Positions 50,882-59,050 of a stretch of 64,000 nt of DNA are shown here, piece after piece. Both the position numbers and the translations under genes were made by a program. The DNA comes from Miltoncostaea sp963762825 (GTDB lineage Bacteria; Actinomycetota; Thermoleophilia; Miltoncostaeales; Miltoncostaeaceae). Each line of letters begins with the position of its first letter. The first letter of the stretch is position 1. The stretch spans positions 1,488,001 through 1,552,000 of the forward strand of contig CAVXLZ010000001.1 of NCBI GenBank assembly GCA_963762825.1, in the 5' to 3' direction. Under the pieces are notes generated by a model, which was not told the origin of the DNA, ran no database searches, and was given only the letters and a program-made list of their open reading frames with translations.

Positions 50882-51832
50882 TCAGCTTCCGGCCACGATC
50901 TCCACCCGGCGCATGAGCGATTCGACATCCGAGGGGTCGAACACCCCGGCGCCGAAACGCTGGGTGTTGGCCGCCCCGCAGGCGACCGCGAGCGCGAGGG
51001 CGGCCTCGGGTGGCTGGTGCCCGTAGAGCGCGGAGAGGTAGCCGGCCAGGAGCGCGTCGCCAGAGCCGACGGTCGAGATCACGTCGGCCCGTCGCGGGAG
51101 ACGGGCCCGATAGGTGAAGTGGCTCTTGGCGCCCTCGGGACGGATGCGGGCCACGCAGCCGTCCTCGTGGTGGACGAGCACGCTCCCCGCCCCCATCTGG
51201 ACGATCATCGCGGCGGCGGCCGCCACATCATCCTCGTCGGCGAACTCGTGGCCGACGATCTCCTCGGCCTCGCGGATGTTGGGGCTCACCACGCTCGGCT
51301 CCGCCGAGAGGGCGGCGCGGAGCGCAGGACCGCTGGCATCGACAGCCGTGATCATCTTCTCGCGGCGCAGCTCGCGCAGGAGCTTCTCGTAGTAGTCGGC
51401 CGGCACGTCCCGCGGCAACGATCCCGCCAGCACGAAGACGTCGGCCCCCTTCGAGAGGTAGCGGATCTTGTCGAGGAGCACGTCCAGCTCGGCCGCGAGG
51501 ACCGAGGGCCCCCACTCGTTGATCTCGGTCTGCTGGTTGTTGGTGGGATCGATCACCGCGGTGCTCGTGCGCGACTCGCCCGCGATCCGCACGAAGTCGT
51601 TCAGGAGGCCCTCCGCGGTCAGCTCCTCGATGATGTAGGTCCCCGCCCTCCCCCCGGCGAGCCCGGTGGCGATGACCGGTTGGCCGAGGCACTTCAGAGC
51701 ACGGGCGACGTTGACGCCCTTTCCTCCCGGCAGCCGCAGCGAGGCGTCGGCGCGATGGCGCGCGCCGAGCTGGAAGTTGGGCACACGGACCGTGCGGTCG
51801 AGGGCGGCGTTGAGCGTGACGGTGACGATCAC
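50882..51832 (-). CDS. PfkB-family hexose-phosphate kinase (1-PFK type)
   Basis: A 316-residue ribokinase-fold sugar kinase. LNAALDRT and RLPGGKGVNVARALKCLG near the N-terminus and the C-terminal anion-hole motif TVGSGDALLAGYL are those of 1-phosphofructokinase (FruK) and tagatose-6-P kinase (LacC). No PTS fructose transporter is adjacent, so the substrate is not settled. The ATG overlaps the DD-carboxypeptidase stop (ATGA). Confidence 0.88.
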   Translation of the reverse strand: MIVTVTLNAALDRTVRVPNFQLGARHRADASLRLPGGKGVNVARALKCLGQPVIATGLAGGRAGTYIIEELTAEGLLNDFVRIAGESRTSTAVIDPTNNQQTEINEWGPSVLAAELDVLLDKIRYLSKGADVFVLAGSLPRDVPADYYEKLLRELRREKMITAVDASGPALRAALSAEPSVVSPNIREAEEIVGHEFADEDDVAAAAAMIVQMGAGSVLVHHEDGCVARIRPEGAKSHFTYRARLPRRADVISTVGSGDALLAGYLSALYGHQPPEAALALAVACGAANTQRFGAGVFDPSDVESLMRRVEIVAGS

Positions 51833-52959
51833 GGCAGGAGGCTCCCGATGCCGGACCGCAGATGATCCCAGAATCCCGGTGCAGCGGCGCCGCGGGTCGC
51901 CACGAGATCGCGTCGTCCGAGGACATGTCCGCCCTGACGCAGGGTCACCGTGCCGAGCACCTGCCCGGCCGTCACGGGGCCGGTCACCTCGAGGGGCGCC
52001 ACCAGGGTTTGGCTGATCGGCTGCCCGAGCCGGATCGGGGCGTTCAGCGGCCCGGAGACCCGGTAGGGCACCTGCACGCCGGGGCGACCGTTGACGGGGA
52101 TCCTGCCGAGAGGGGCATCCGCCGGCAGGAGGCCGGCGGATGCGTAGCGGGAGAAGCCCCAGTCGAGCAGCCGTTTCGCGTCCCTGGCCCGCAACTGCGA
52201 ACTCGGCGCCCCGATGATGGCCGCGTACAGCTGCACGCCGAGGCGCGGACGGCGTGCGTGGGCCACCAGGGCATAGCCGGCACCGTCGGTCATCCCGGTC
52301 TTGATGCCGTCGGCGTCGGGATCGAGGTCGAGCAACTCGTTCTCGGACTCGTAGACCCGCGTGCCCGTGCCACCGGGGCCCGGGATGCGCGCACTGCGCG
52401 CGCCCACGATCGACCGGAAGACGGGATCCTTCATCGCGACTCGACCGAGACGAACCATGTCGGCCACGCTGGAATGGTGGCCCCGGGCATCGAGCCCGTG
52501 GGGATTGGCGTAGCGCGTGTCGGCGAGCCCGAGCCGGGCCGCTCGTTCGTTCATCGATGCCACGAAGCGCGCCTGTGAGCCGCCGACCCCCTCCGCCAGC
52601 GTCACGGCCGCATCGTTGCCACTCGGCACGAGCAGCGCGGTGAGCAGATGGCGGACGCTGAGCTCCTCGCCGGCCTCCAGCCGGCCGGAGGAGCCCCCGA
52701 TCGCGACCGCCGATGCGGGCACCCTCAGCCTGTCGGCGAGGCGGGCACGCTCGAGTACGACCAGGGCGGTCATGATCTTCGTCGTGCTGGCCATCGGTAA
52801 CTCCCGATCGGGCGCGCGCTCCGCCAGCGTCTCTCCGGTCGCCGGGTTCACCAGGATATAGGCCGCTGCCCGCACGGTCGGCACCGCAGCCCGGGCCACC
52901 GGGGCCGAGATCAGCGCTGACAAGACGGCGAGCGCCGCCAGTGCCCGGAGGCGCACCAC
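51829..52959 (-). CDS. D-Ala-D-Ala carboxypeptidase (S11, DacF-like)
   Basis: A 376-residue penicillin-binding protein of the S11 group that trims the terminal D-Ala of peptidoglycan. Signal peptide 1-24 (VARA end). Motifs: STTK (Ser58 nucleophile, Lys61), SGN (113-115) and KTG (220-222). The C-terminal beta-rich PBP5_C-like domain (about 275-350) is present, and the tail (FWDHLRSGIGSLLP) could be an amphipathic membrane anchor. GTG start; TAGGAT lies 6 bases before it. Confidence 0.93.
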   Translation of the reverse strand: MVRLRALAALAVLSALISAPVARAAVPTVRAAAYILVNPATGETLAERAPDRELPMASTTKIMTALVVLERARLADRLRVPASAVAIGGSSGRLEAGEELSVRHLLTALLVPSGNDAAVTLAEGVGGSQARFVASMNERAARLGLADTRYANPHGLDARGHHSSVADMVRLGRVAMKDPVFRSIVGARSARIPGPGGTGTRVYESENELLDLDPDADGIKTGMTDGAGYALVAHARRPRLGVQLYAAIIGAPSSQLRARDAKRLLDWGFSRYASAGLLPADAPLGRIPVNGRPGVQVPYRVSGPLNAPIRLGQPISQTLVAPLEVTGPVTAGQVLGTVTLRQGGHVLGRRDLVATRGAAAPGFWDHLRSGIGSLLP

Positions 52960-52965
52960 GCGGAG

Positions 52966-52971
52966 ATCCTA
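52966..52971 (-). promoter_or_regulatory. TANNNT -10 box, leaderless promoter
   Basis: On the minus strand TAGGAT lies 6 bases before the GTG of the DD-carboxypeptidase, without an SD. Confidence 0.4.
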
Positions 52972-53005
52972 CCGGGCCCCCCGTGCTTCGACCGGACGAA
53001 CCGGG

Positions 53006-55108
53006 TCAGACCTGGAAGCGCTCCACGAGATCGGACAGCTGCGCCGCCTGGGCGGCGAGCTCATCGACGCCGCTGGACGCTCGCTCGGCAGCGGCCGAGG
53101 TCTCGGCGGCCGCGCTCGTCGCCTGCTCGGTGGCGGCCGCGTTCGTCTCGCTGGCGCTCGCGACATCGGAGATCTGCGAGACGACGCTGTCGGCCGCCTG
53201 CGAGAGCTCCCCGGCGATGTCCACCACCTCGGACACTCGGGCGGCGACGCGCTCCACCCCGTCTCGGATCGACAGGAAGGCCTCGCCCGCGGCACCCACG
53301 CGGAGGACGCCGAGGCTGACCCGCTCGCGACCCGCGCCCATGGCGGAGCGGGCTTCGTCGGACTCACGTCGCAGGTCGGTGAGGATCTCGCTGATCGAGG
53401 AGACGCGCCGCTGGGCGTCCTCGGCCAGCTTGCGCACCTCCTCGGCGACGACGGCGAAACCCCGGCCCTGCTCGCCCGCGCGCGACGCCTCGATGGCCGC
53501 GTTCAGGGCGAGGAGGTTGGTCTGCGACGCGATGGCTGAGATCGCCCCGACGATGTCGTCGATGTGCGCGGCGCGCGTGGCGAGCGCGGCGATGGCGGTG
53601 TCGGCCTCGCCGACCGCGCTCTCGATCGCGCCCATGGCCTCTGAGGCCTCGTCGATGCGCTGCGATCCCACCGCGGCCGAGCTGTCGCATTCGGCGACCG
53701 CCCCTGAGGCCTCGCGGGCGCCGTCGGCGACACTCTCGGCGAGGACCCCCATGCCGGCGGCGATGCCCGCGACCTGCTGGGTGGTGGTGGCCTGCTCGGC
53801 GGAGCCCTGGGCGACGGCGTCGATGGTGGCGGCGACCTGCTCGACGGCCTGTCGCGCGCGTCCCGACCCCTCCGCTGCGTGCGCCGCCGATCTGCTCTGG
53901 GCGGCGGCGGCGCCGGCCACCTCGCTGATGATGCCGCGGCTCGTGGCGATGGTCTGGCGCACGGCGCCGATCGCGCGGCCGAGCTCGTCATCGCCCTCGT
54001 CGGCCGCATCCGCTCCGACGCTCAGATCGCCCGAGGCGGCGCGCTCGGCGAGATCTCCGAGGCGGCGCACCGACCCGGTGACACGGCGGGCGACGACCAG
54101 CAGGACGGCGACGAAGAGCGCGAGGACCATGAGGCCCGCGATGATCAGTTTGAGGCGTAGACTCGCGATCGGAGCGAGGATCTCGCTCTCGGGGACGACG
54201 GTGACCAGCCCCCATCCTCCCGGCTCCACGATGGCCCAGGTCATGACCACGCGCGTCCCGGTGAAGGGGTCGGAGGTGACGAGGCGCCCGGGGCGGCCCG
54301 CGCCGATCTCGGTCGCCATGGTCGCGAGTTGCGCGTCATCGGCCTTCTTCGAGAGCTTTCCGAGATCGCTCGTGCCGATGAGCTTCCTGTCGGGAGCCGA
54401 GATGAAGACCCCGCGCCGGGAGACCAGGAACGCGTAGCCGCTCTCCAGGAAGGAGACCTTTCGCACACGGGCGTCGATGTCGTCGAGGGCGGAGTCGAGG
54501 CCCGCGACCGCGACGAACTCACCGCCGCGGACCACCGGAGCGGTGAAGGAGGTCATGAGGAGGTTGACGTCGGCGTCGCGGTAGGGCTCGATCACCGAGG
54601 GCCGGCCCGAATCGCGGGGCTCCGTCCACCACTCGTTCGCGTAGACCGCCGCGACGTCGCCGTCGCTGTAGGGGAACATCTCGATCCCCGACTCCCCGCG
54701 AACCCAGTAGGGCGTGAACTCCCCGGAGGGAGTGTTGCCCAGTGCGCCGCGATAGTCGGCGTTCGCACCGGGCGCCCGGTCGGGAAGGTAGTTGACGTAC
54801 GTCCCGAAGACCTCGGGGTTCTTCTCGAGCACCCGCCGCAGCAGCGAGTTCATGCGCTCGCGGTCGTCGCCGGCATCCGACTCGATGACGTCGGCGAGGC
54901 TCGCCGAGATCGCGAGGTGGCGAGCGTTCTCCACCCCCACGGCGTTGGCCTCCGCCCGGGCGGTGTCGGCCGCGCGCGCGTCGACGGCGCGCGTCTGCGC
55001 GTCGGTGGCCACGCGCACGGCGATGAGCGTCAGGGCAGCGAGCCCCAACGCGACGAGCGGGACCAGGCCCACCAGCAACTTGGAGCGGAACGTGCGGAAT
55101 CTCGGCAC
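53006..55108 (-). CDS. Methyl-accepting chemotaxis protein
   Basis: A 700-residue chemoreceptor. TM1 is at about 10-32. A periplasmic-type double-Cache domain follows (about 40-295; YVNYLPDRAPG, then WWTEPRDSGRPSVIEPYRD, SGYAFLVSRRGVFISAPDRKLIG), then TM2 (about 312-334), HAMP, and a long coiled-coil signalling domain with the conserved hairpin EASRAGEQGRGFAVVAEEVRKLAE. The ligand may be an amino acid, as for many dCache_1 sensors (inference). No che or flagellar gene is in the window. GTG start, preceded within 6 bases by a WhiG/FliA-like -10. Confidence 0.94.
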   Translation of the reverse strand: MPRFRTFRSKLLVGLVPLVALGLAALTLIAVRVATDAQTRAVDARAADTARAEANAVGVENARHLAISASLADVIESDAGDDRERMNSLLRRVLEKNPEVFGTYVNYLPDRAPGANADYRGALGNTPSGEFTPYWVRGESGIEMFPYSDGDVAAVYANEWWTEPRDSGRPSVIEPYRDADVNLLMTSFTAPVVRGGEFVAVAGLDSALDDIDARVRKVSFLESGYAFLVSRRGVFISAPDRKLIGTSDLGKLSKKADDAQLATMATEIGAGRPGRLVTSDPFTGTRVVMTWAIVEPGGWGLVTVVPESEILAPIASLRLKLIIAGLMVLALFVAVLLVVARRVTGSVRRLGDLAERAASGDLSVGADAADEGDDELGRAIGAVRQTIATSRGIISEVAGAAAAQSRSAAHAAEGSGRARQAVEQVAATIDAVAQGSAEQATTTQQVAGIAAGMGVLAESVADGAREASGAVAECDSSAAVGSQRIDEASEAMGAIESAVGEADTAIAALATRAAHIDDIVGAISAIASQTNLLALNAAIEASRAGEQGRGFAVVAEEVRKLAEDAQRRVSSISEILTDLRRESDEARSAMGAGRERVSLGVLRVGAAGEAFLSIRDGVERVAARVSEVVDIAGELSQAADSVVSQISDVASASETNAAATEQATSAAAETSAAAERASSGVDELAAQAAQLSDLVERFQV

Positions 55109-55114
55109 ACCGTT

Positions 55115-55141
55115 CCTTCGGCGCCGAGAGCGCGCCCTTGA
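55115..55141 (-). promoter_or_regulatory. FliA/WhiG-type promoter of the chemoreceptor
   Basis: On the minus strand TCAA (55141-55138), exactly 15 bases, then GCCGAAGG (55122-55115). The FliA/WhiG consensus is TAAA-N15-GCCGATAA. The box ends 6 bases before the GTG, so the mRNA would be leaderless. Chemoreceptor genes are classic FliA targets, and a sigma factor of this family is encoded at 3858-4676. Confidence 0.6.
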
Positions 55142-55173
55142 GACGTGCGCCCGCGCCCTCCACGGTCGTCGGG

Positions 55174-56022
55174 TCAGGCGCCGACCCCGGACGAGGCCTC
55201 GAATGCCGCCCAGAGCGCGTCGCGCAGATCCTCCGCCGCCCGGCGGGGGCTCTCGGCGAAGATGATCGAGCGGCTGGCCGCCACCAGGGCTCCGGCGGCG
55301 CGGCCTCCGAAGGCCGGCCCGAGGTCCTCCGGCCGGCCGCCCTGGGCGCCGACGCCGGGGATCAGGAAGGGCTGGTACGGCATCAGCGCCCGCAGGGCCG
55401 CCATCCGCTCGGGCACGGTCGCGCCGACCACGGCGCCAAGAGCGGAGAGCCCGGCGGTGCCGACGCTCGCCGCGCCCCACGCGGCGACGCGGCGGGCGAC
55501 CTCCTCGTGCCAGAGACCACCCGCAGCGAGCGGCAGATCCTGGAGTTCCGCAGCTCCCGGATTGGAGGTGCGCACGAGTGCGAACAGGCCGCGACCGTCC
55601 GCGGTCGCCGCCTCGAGGAAGGGCGCCACCGAATCGCCTCCGAGCGAGGGGTTGATGGTGAGCGCATCGATCGGGGGGCGCAGGAAGGCGGCGGCGTACG
55701 CGCGGCTGGTGACATCGACGTCGCCCCGCTTGGCATCCGCGATCACCAGCAGGCCGGCTTCGGCCGCCGCATCGGCGACGCGCTCGAAGGCCTCCCACCC
55801 CCGGGCGCCGAAGCGCTCGAACGAGGCGAGCTGGATCTTCGCGGCCACGCAGGCCGGGCCCGCCGCCGCGATCGCGCGACGACAGAAGGCGCGCGCGCCC
55901 TCCGCCCCGCCGGGCACCCGTTGCGGATCCGGGTCGAGGCCGAGCACGACCTGGCTGGCGCGCGCATCCACCGCCGCCGCCAGGCGCTCTCCGAAACCGG
56001 TCACAGCAGCAACGCTCGCCAT
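55174..56022 (-). CDS. pyrF: Orotidine 5'-phosphate decarboxylase (type 2)
   Basis: A 282-residue PyrF converting OMP to UMP. VVLGLDPDPQRVP near the N-terminus, the catalytic DAKRGD (96-101), INPSLGGDSVAPF and LIPGVGAQGG are the marks of the longer type 2 family seen in actinobacteria. It overlaps the AEC transporter gene by 22 bases. No other pyrimidine gene is in the window. Confidence 0.95.
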   Translation of the reverse strand: MASVAAVTGFGERLAAAVDARASQVVLGLDPDPQRVPGGAEGARAFCRRAIAAAGPACVAAKIQLASFERFGARGWEAFERVADAAAEAGLLVIADAKRGDVDVTSRAYAAAFLRPPIDALTINPSLGGDSVAPFLEAATADGRGLFALVRTSNPGAAELQDLPLAAGGLWHEEVARRVAAWGAASVGTAGLSALGAVVGATVPERMAALRALMPYQPFLIPGVGAQGGRPEDLGPAFGGRAAGALVAASRSIIFAESPRRAAEDLRDALWAAFEASSGVGA

Positions 56023-56918
56023 GCTGGAAGCGTAAGGGTTGAGAGCAGGGTCGTGACGACCACCGCCCCCGCGAGGACATCGCCGCGCAGACCGGACCGG
56101 CTCCCGATGACCAGCGACATCATCGCGCTCGGCATCCCGGCCATGATGACCACCGTGTTGAAGACGTCGTCCTTCAGGCCGATCGCCTCGGCCACGAGCA
56201 GGCCGACCAGGGTGGCGACGCCCAGGCGCACCACCGTGACGTAGGCGATCTCACCCCAGAGCCGCCCCAGACCGCGCACTTCGATCATGAGGCCGGCGTA
56301 GAGCATGGTGAGCGGGAGGGTGGCCGCGCCGAGCAGCTCACAGGGGCGCTCGATCACCCCCGGGAGATCCCCGAGGCCGGCCAGGTTCACGGCGAGACCC
56401 GCCACCAGGGCCCAGGTGGGCGGGAGCAGGAGGGAGCGCCCCACCTCGCGCATGGCCGGATAGGGAGCGGCCTCGGCGCGGCCGTAGGCCCCCGCGATCG
56501 CGACCGTCGAGGTCCACGTGATGAGACCGGTGGCGAGCGCGTCGTACATCACGGCGGCCGGGAGGGAGAAGCCGCTGCCGGAGGCCGCGATCAGGGGGAG
56601 CCCGAAGAAGCCGGTGTTGCCGACGGCGGTCGCCACGATCAGGGCGCCCGCCCGCGGTCGCTCCATACCCCAGACCCGCACCGACACGCCCACCAGGGCG
56701 ACGAGGATCAGGTGGATTGCGATGCCGGCCAGCGGCACCAGGAGCAGGCGGCCCGAGAGATCCGCCCGTACCAGGATCAGGAAGATCAGCGGCGGCATGG
56801 TGAGGTAGATCACCACCCGCACGAGCAGGGGCCCGTCGTCGCGCCGCACCACCCCGAAGCGCCGGGCGAGCAGGCCCGCCATGATGATCAGCAGGGCCCC
56901 GAGGGCGGTCTCGGTCAT
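56001..56918 (-). CDS. AEC-family transporter
   Basis: A 305-residue membrane protein of the auxin efflux carrier family with about ten hydrophobic helices. The halves begin with LLIIMAGLLARRFGVV and LLLPPTWALVAGLAVNLAGLGDLP, and VGNTGFFGLPLI is the characteristic helix-breaking motif. Bacterial members move malate, malonate or other small acids. The end overlaps pyrF, so the two are coexpressed, though no functional link is evident. Confidence 0.88.
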   Translation of the reverse strand: MTETALGALLIIMAGLLARRFGVVRRDDGPLLVRVVIYLTMPPLIFLILVRADLSGRLLLVPLAGIAIHLILVALVGVSVRVWGMERPRAGALIVATAVGNTGFFGLPLIAASGSGFSLPAAVMYDALATGLITWTSTVAIAGAYGRAEAAPYPAMREVGRSLLLPPTWALVAGLAVNLAGLGDLPGVIERPCELLGAATLPLTMLYAGLMIEVRGLGRLWGEIAYVTVVRLGVATLVGLLVAEAIGLKDDVFNTVVIMAGMPSAMMSLVIGSRSGLRGDVLAGAVVVTTLLSTLTLPAWRALLL

Positions 56919-56981
56919 CCGGGGCTCACGGCGGCGAGGCTACCAGCGCCCGCCGCCGTGCCCGGATGGCTGACGTCCTGC

Positions 56982-58458
56982 TCAGGCCGGAGGGGTGACC
57001 TCGCGCCAGTAGTAGGTCTCCCAGGAGCCCTCGAGGATCGGGTAGAACGGCGGCCGCAGCCGCTGGAGGGTCTCGTCGTACTGGTAGGTGCGGGTGGCGA
57101 ACATCGACGCGTAGCCGCCGTCCGACGTGGTCTGCGAGCCGGTGTAGGTCATCGAGTTGTGCCCGTCTGCGGCGCCCTGGTAGGTGCGCCACTGACCCGA
57201 CTGCGCCAGGGAGGCCGCGCGCCAGCTGAGGTTGGTGGGCGTGTACTTGGCGATGATCACCTCGTTCGCGGCGATCAGGCCGAGCACGTCGTCGCCCGAG
57301 ACGGCGTAGCTGATGTTGCCGCCGACGTAGACGTTGCCCTTGGTGGCGATGGTCACTCGGCCGTTGACCACCGAGTTGCGGGGCCCGGCGGTCGAGGCGC
57401 AGGCGTCGACCTTGTTGCTGCCGTCCGAGACGACCACCGACTGCTCGAAGTACATCGCTCCGTTGGAGGGCACGTTGACGGTCACGGGACAGCCGATGGT
57501 GTTGAGAGCGAAGCCGACGTCGCCTCCACCGGTGACCTTGTGCACCCGCGCACGGCCGTCGGCGAGGAACTGCACCAGCCACGCCGTCGCGGTCGGATCG
57601 TTCCAGGCGGTCCCGCCCGCAGCCGCCGCGTCCTTGATGTCGAGCCGCGACTGCGTGAAGTGGCTGAAGTCGATCGGGGTGGGGAACTTCGACTGGAACG
57701 AGGGGTTCGTCGTCGCGTCGTACGCGCCCGCCTGGAAGACCCCGGCGGGAACCGACGAGCTCGGGCACGAGAAGTTGTTGCTCGAGCAGACCCAGTGCTG
57801 GGCATAGGCGGGGGCCTGGGCGACGCCCTGGTGGTTGATGTCGACCGCCGAGTAGAGCTTGCCCGTGGTGGTGGCGGTCGCGCCGTACTTGATGGTCTGG
57901 TTGGAGATGATCTGGAAGTCGGCGATCGAGCTCGGATGGATCTGGCTCTGCACCGAACGCGCGACCGGCGACGGGCTGTTGGCGCTCGCGCGACCGGTCG
58001 AACTGCACGGTGACCAGATCCGACCCGGGTACCGGCGGCGTGACGCGCAGCGAGTAGGCGGCCGTGCCGAAGCGGGCGTCCTGCAGCTGCACCCAGGTCT
58101 GGGAGGGGCCGGCGTAGGTCCAGGTGACACCGGGCGTCCAGGGCGATCCCGGGGGGTGGACCACGCCATATTGATCGATGCGCGGATCCTCGGCCAGATC
58201 GACCCAGTGCTCGTAGTAGCGCGGGTCCTCCACCATGCGCGAGGTGTAGCGGCTGACTCCGGCGTCGGCCACCTGCAGCGCGATGTCGCCCCGGCCCTCA
58301 CGCGCCGTCTGGGTGGTGCTGCTCTGCGCGAAGGAGAGGGCCACCAGCACGAGCAGCGCGAGGATGCCCGTGAGCGCGACCGTCACCACGAGGCTCATGC
58401 CGTCCTGGGGTCCCCCGCGGGGGGCGCTAGATGGTGATCGCATTGCGGAGAGAGACAT
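56982..58458 (-). CDS. PilX-like pilus assembly protein, one-base frameshift
   Basis: A protein of about 492 residues when joined. The N-terminus (GMSLVVTVALTGILALLVLVALSFAQSSTTQTAREGR) is a PilX/GspK-like single transmembrane helix with cytoplasmic lead. The remainder is a large extracellular beta-rich domain with several Cys. The frame breaks near 57997-58003 (GTCGAAC). Before it reads SDLVTVQ and after it STGRASANSPSPVARS in the next frame; deleting one base gives GTCGAC. The end (YPILEGSWETYYWREVTPPA) is in the second frame. Third gene of the pilin operon. The 5' end overlaps the PilW-like gene, and start 58458 or 58443 is possible. Confidence 0.75.
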
Positions 58459-59050
58459 CCGTTGTCAGCTCCAGAGTGGAGGCGGAGTTGCCGGTCTTCT
58501 GGCCCACCAGAAGCCGGATCGAGATCTGCGCGGTCTCGCGCAACTGCAGGGCGCTCGGCGTTGAGGGCTGCGCGGTGCCGCCCTTGGTGGAGGCCGCGAA
58601 GGCCGGCACCACTCCGTTCACGAGCTTCTCCAGCAGCACCTCGGTGCGGCCGTAGGCCCCGTAGGTGAAGGGCGCCGTGGCCCCGACAGGATCGGCCACC
58701 TGGCGCACGAGCTGGTTCGCCACGATCTCGTAGCGCACCCGCTGCGGTCGCGGCGTCGTGTCGCCCTCGGCGCGCGAGGGGTCGACGTACATCTCGATCT
58801 TGGTCGGGCTGAGGAAGATGATCGGCGCGGAGAGGCCGCCGTCCGGGCTGATCGCCTGGCGCGCCTCGCGCACGAGCCGGTCGATCGCGGTGCGCCCATC
58901 GGCCTGAGCACGCGCCTGGGACTCGCTGGAGCGGACCGAATCGACCCCCGAGAAGAAGAACCCGAACAGGGCCAGGGCGAAGATCGACGAGAGGATGATG
59001 CCCATCAGCAACTCGACGAGGGTGAATCCCTCCTGGCTCTCGCGGCTCAT
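58427..59050 (-). CDS. PilW-like prepilin
   Basis: A 207-residue minor pilin. The type III signal EG|FTLVELLMGIILSS (cleavage after Gly8, Glu at +5) is followed by a 20-residue hydrophobic helix and an Arg-rich amphipathic extension (SQARAQADGRTAIDRLVREARQAI), as in PilW/GspJ. It needs a prepilin peptidase, not found in the window. ATGA overlap with the preceding prepilin gene. Confidence 0.88.
   Translation of the reverse strand: MSRESQEGFTLVELLMGIILSSIFALALFGFFFSGVDSVRSSESQARAQADGRTAIDRLVREARQAISPDGGLSAPIIFLSPTKIEMYVDPSRAEGDTTPRPQRVRYEIVANQLVRQVADPVGATAPFTYGAYGRTEVLLEKLVNGVVPAFAASTKGGTAQPSTPSALQLRETAQISIRLLVGQKTGNSASTLELTTDVSLRNAITI

Noticed and set aside
2288..58003. Programmed ribosomal frameshifting in the four broken genes
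   Set aside because: The coding-strand sequence differs (GTCGAAC in two genes, GTTCGAC in two), there is no common slippery codon or stop, and the host genes are unrelated housekeeping genes.
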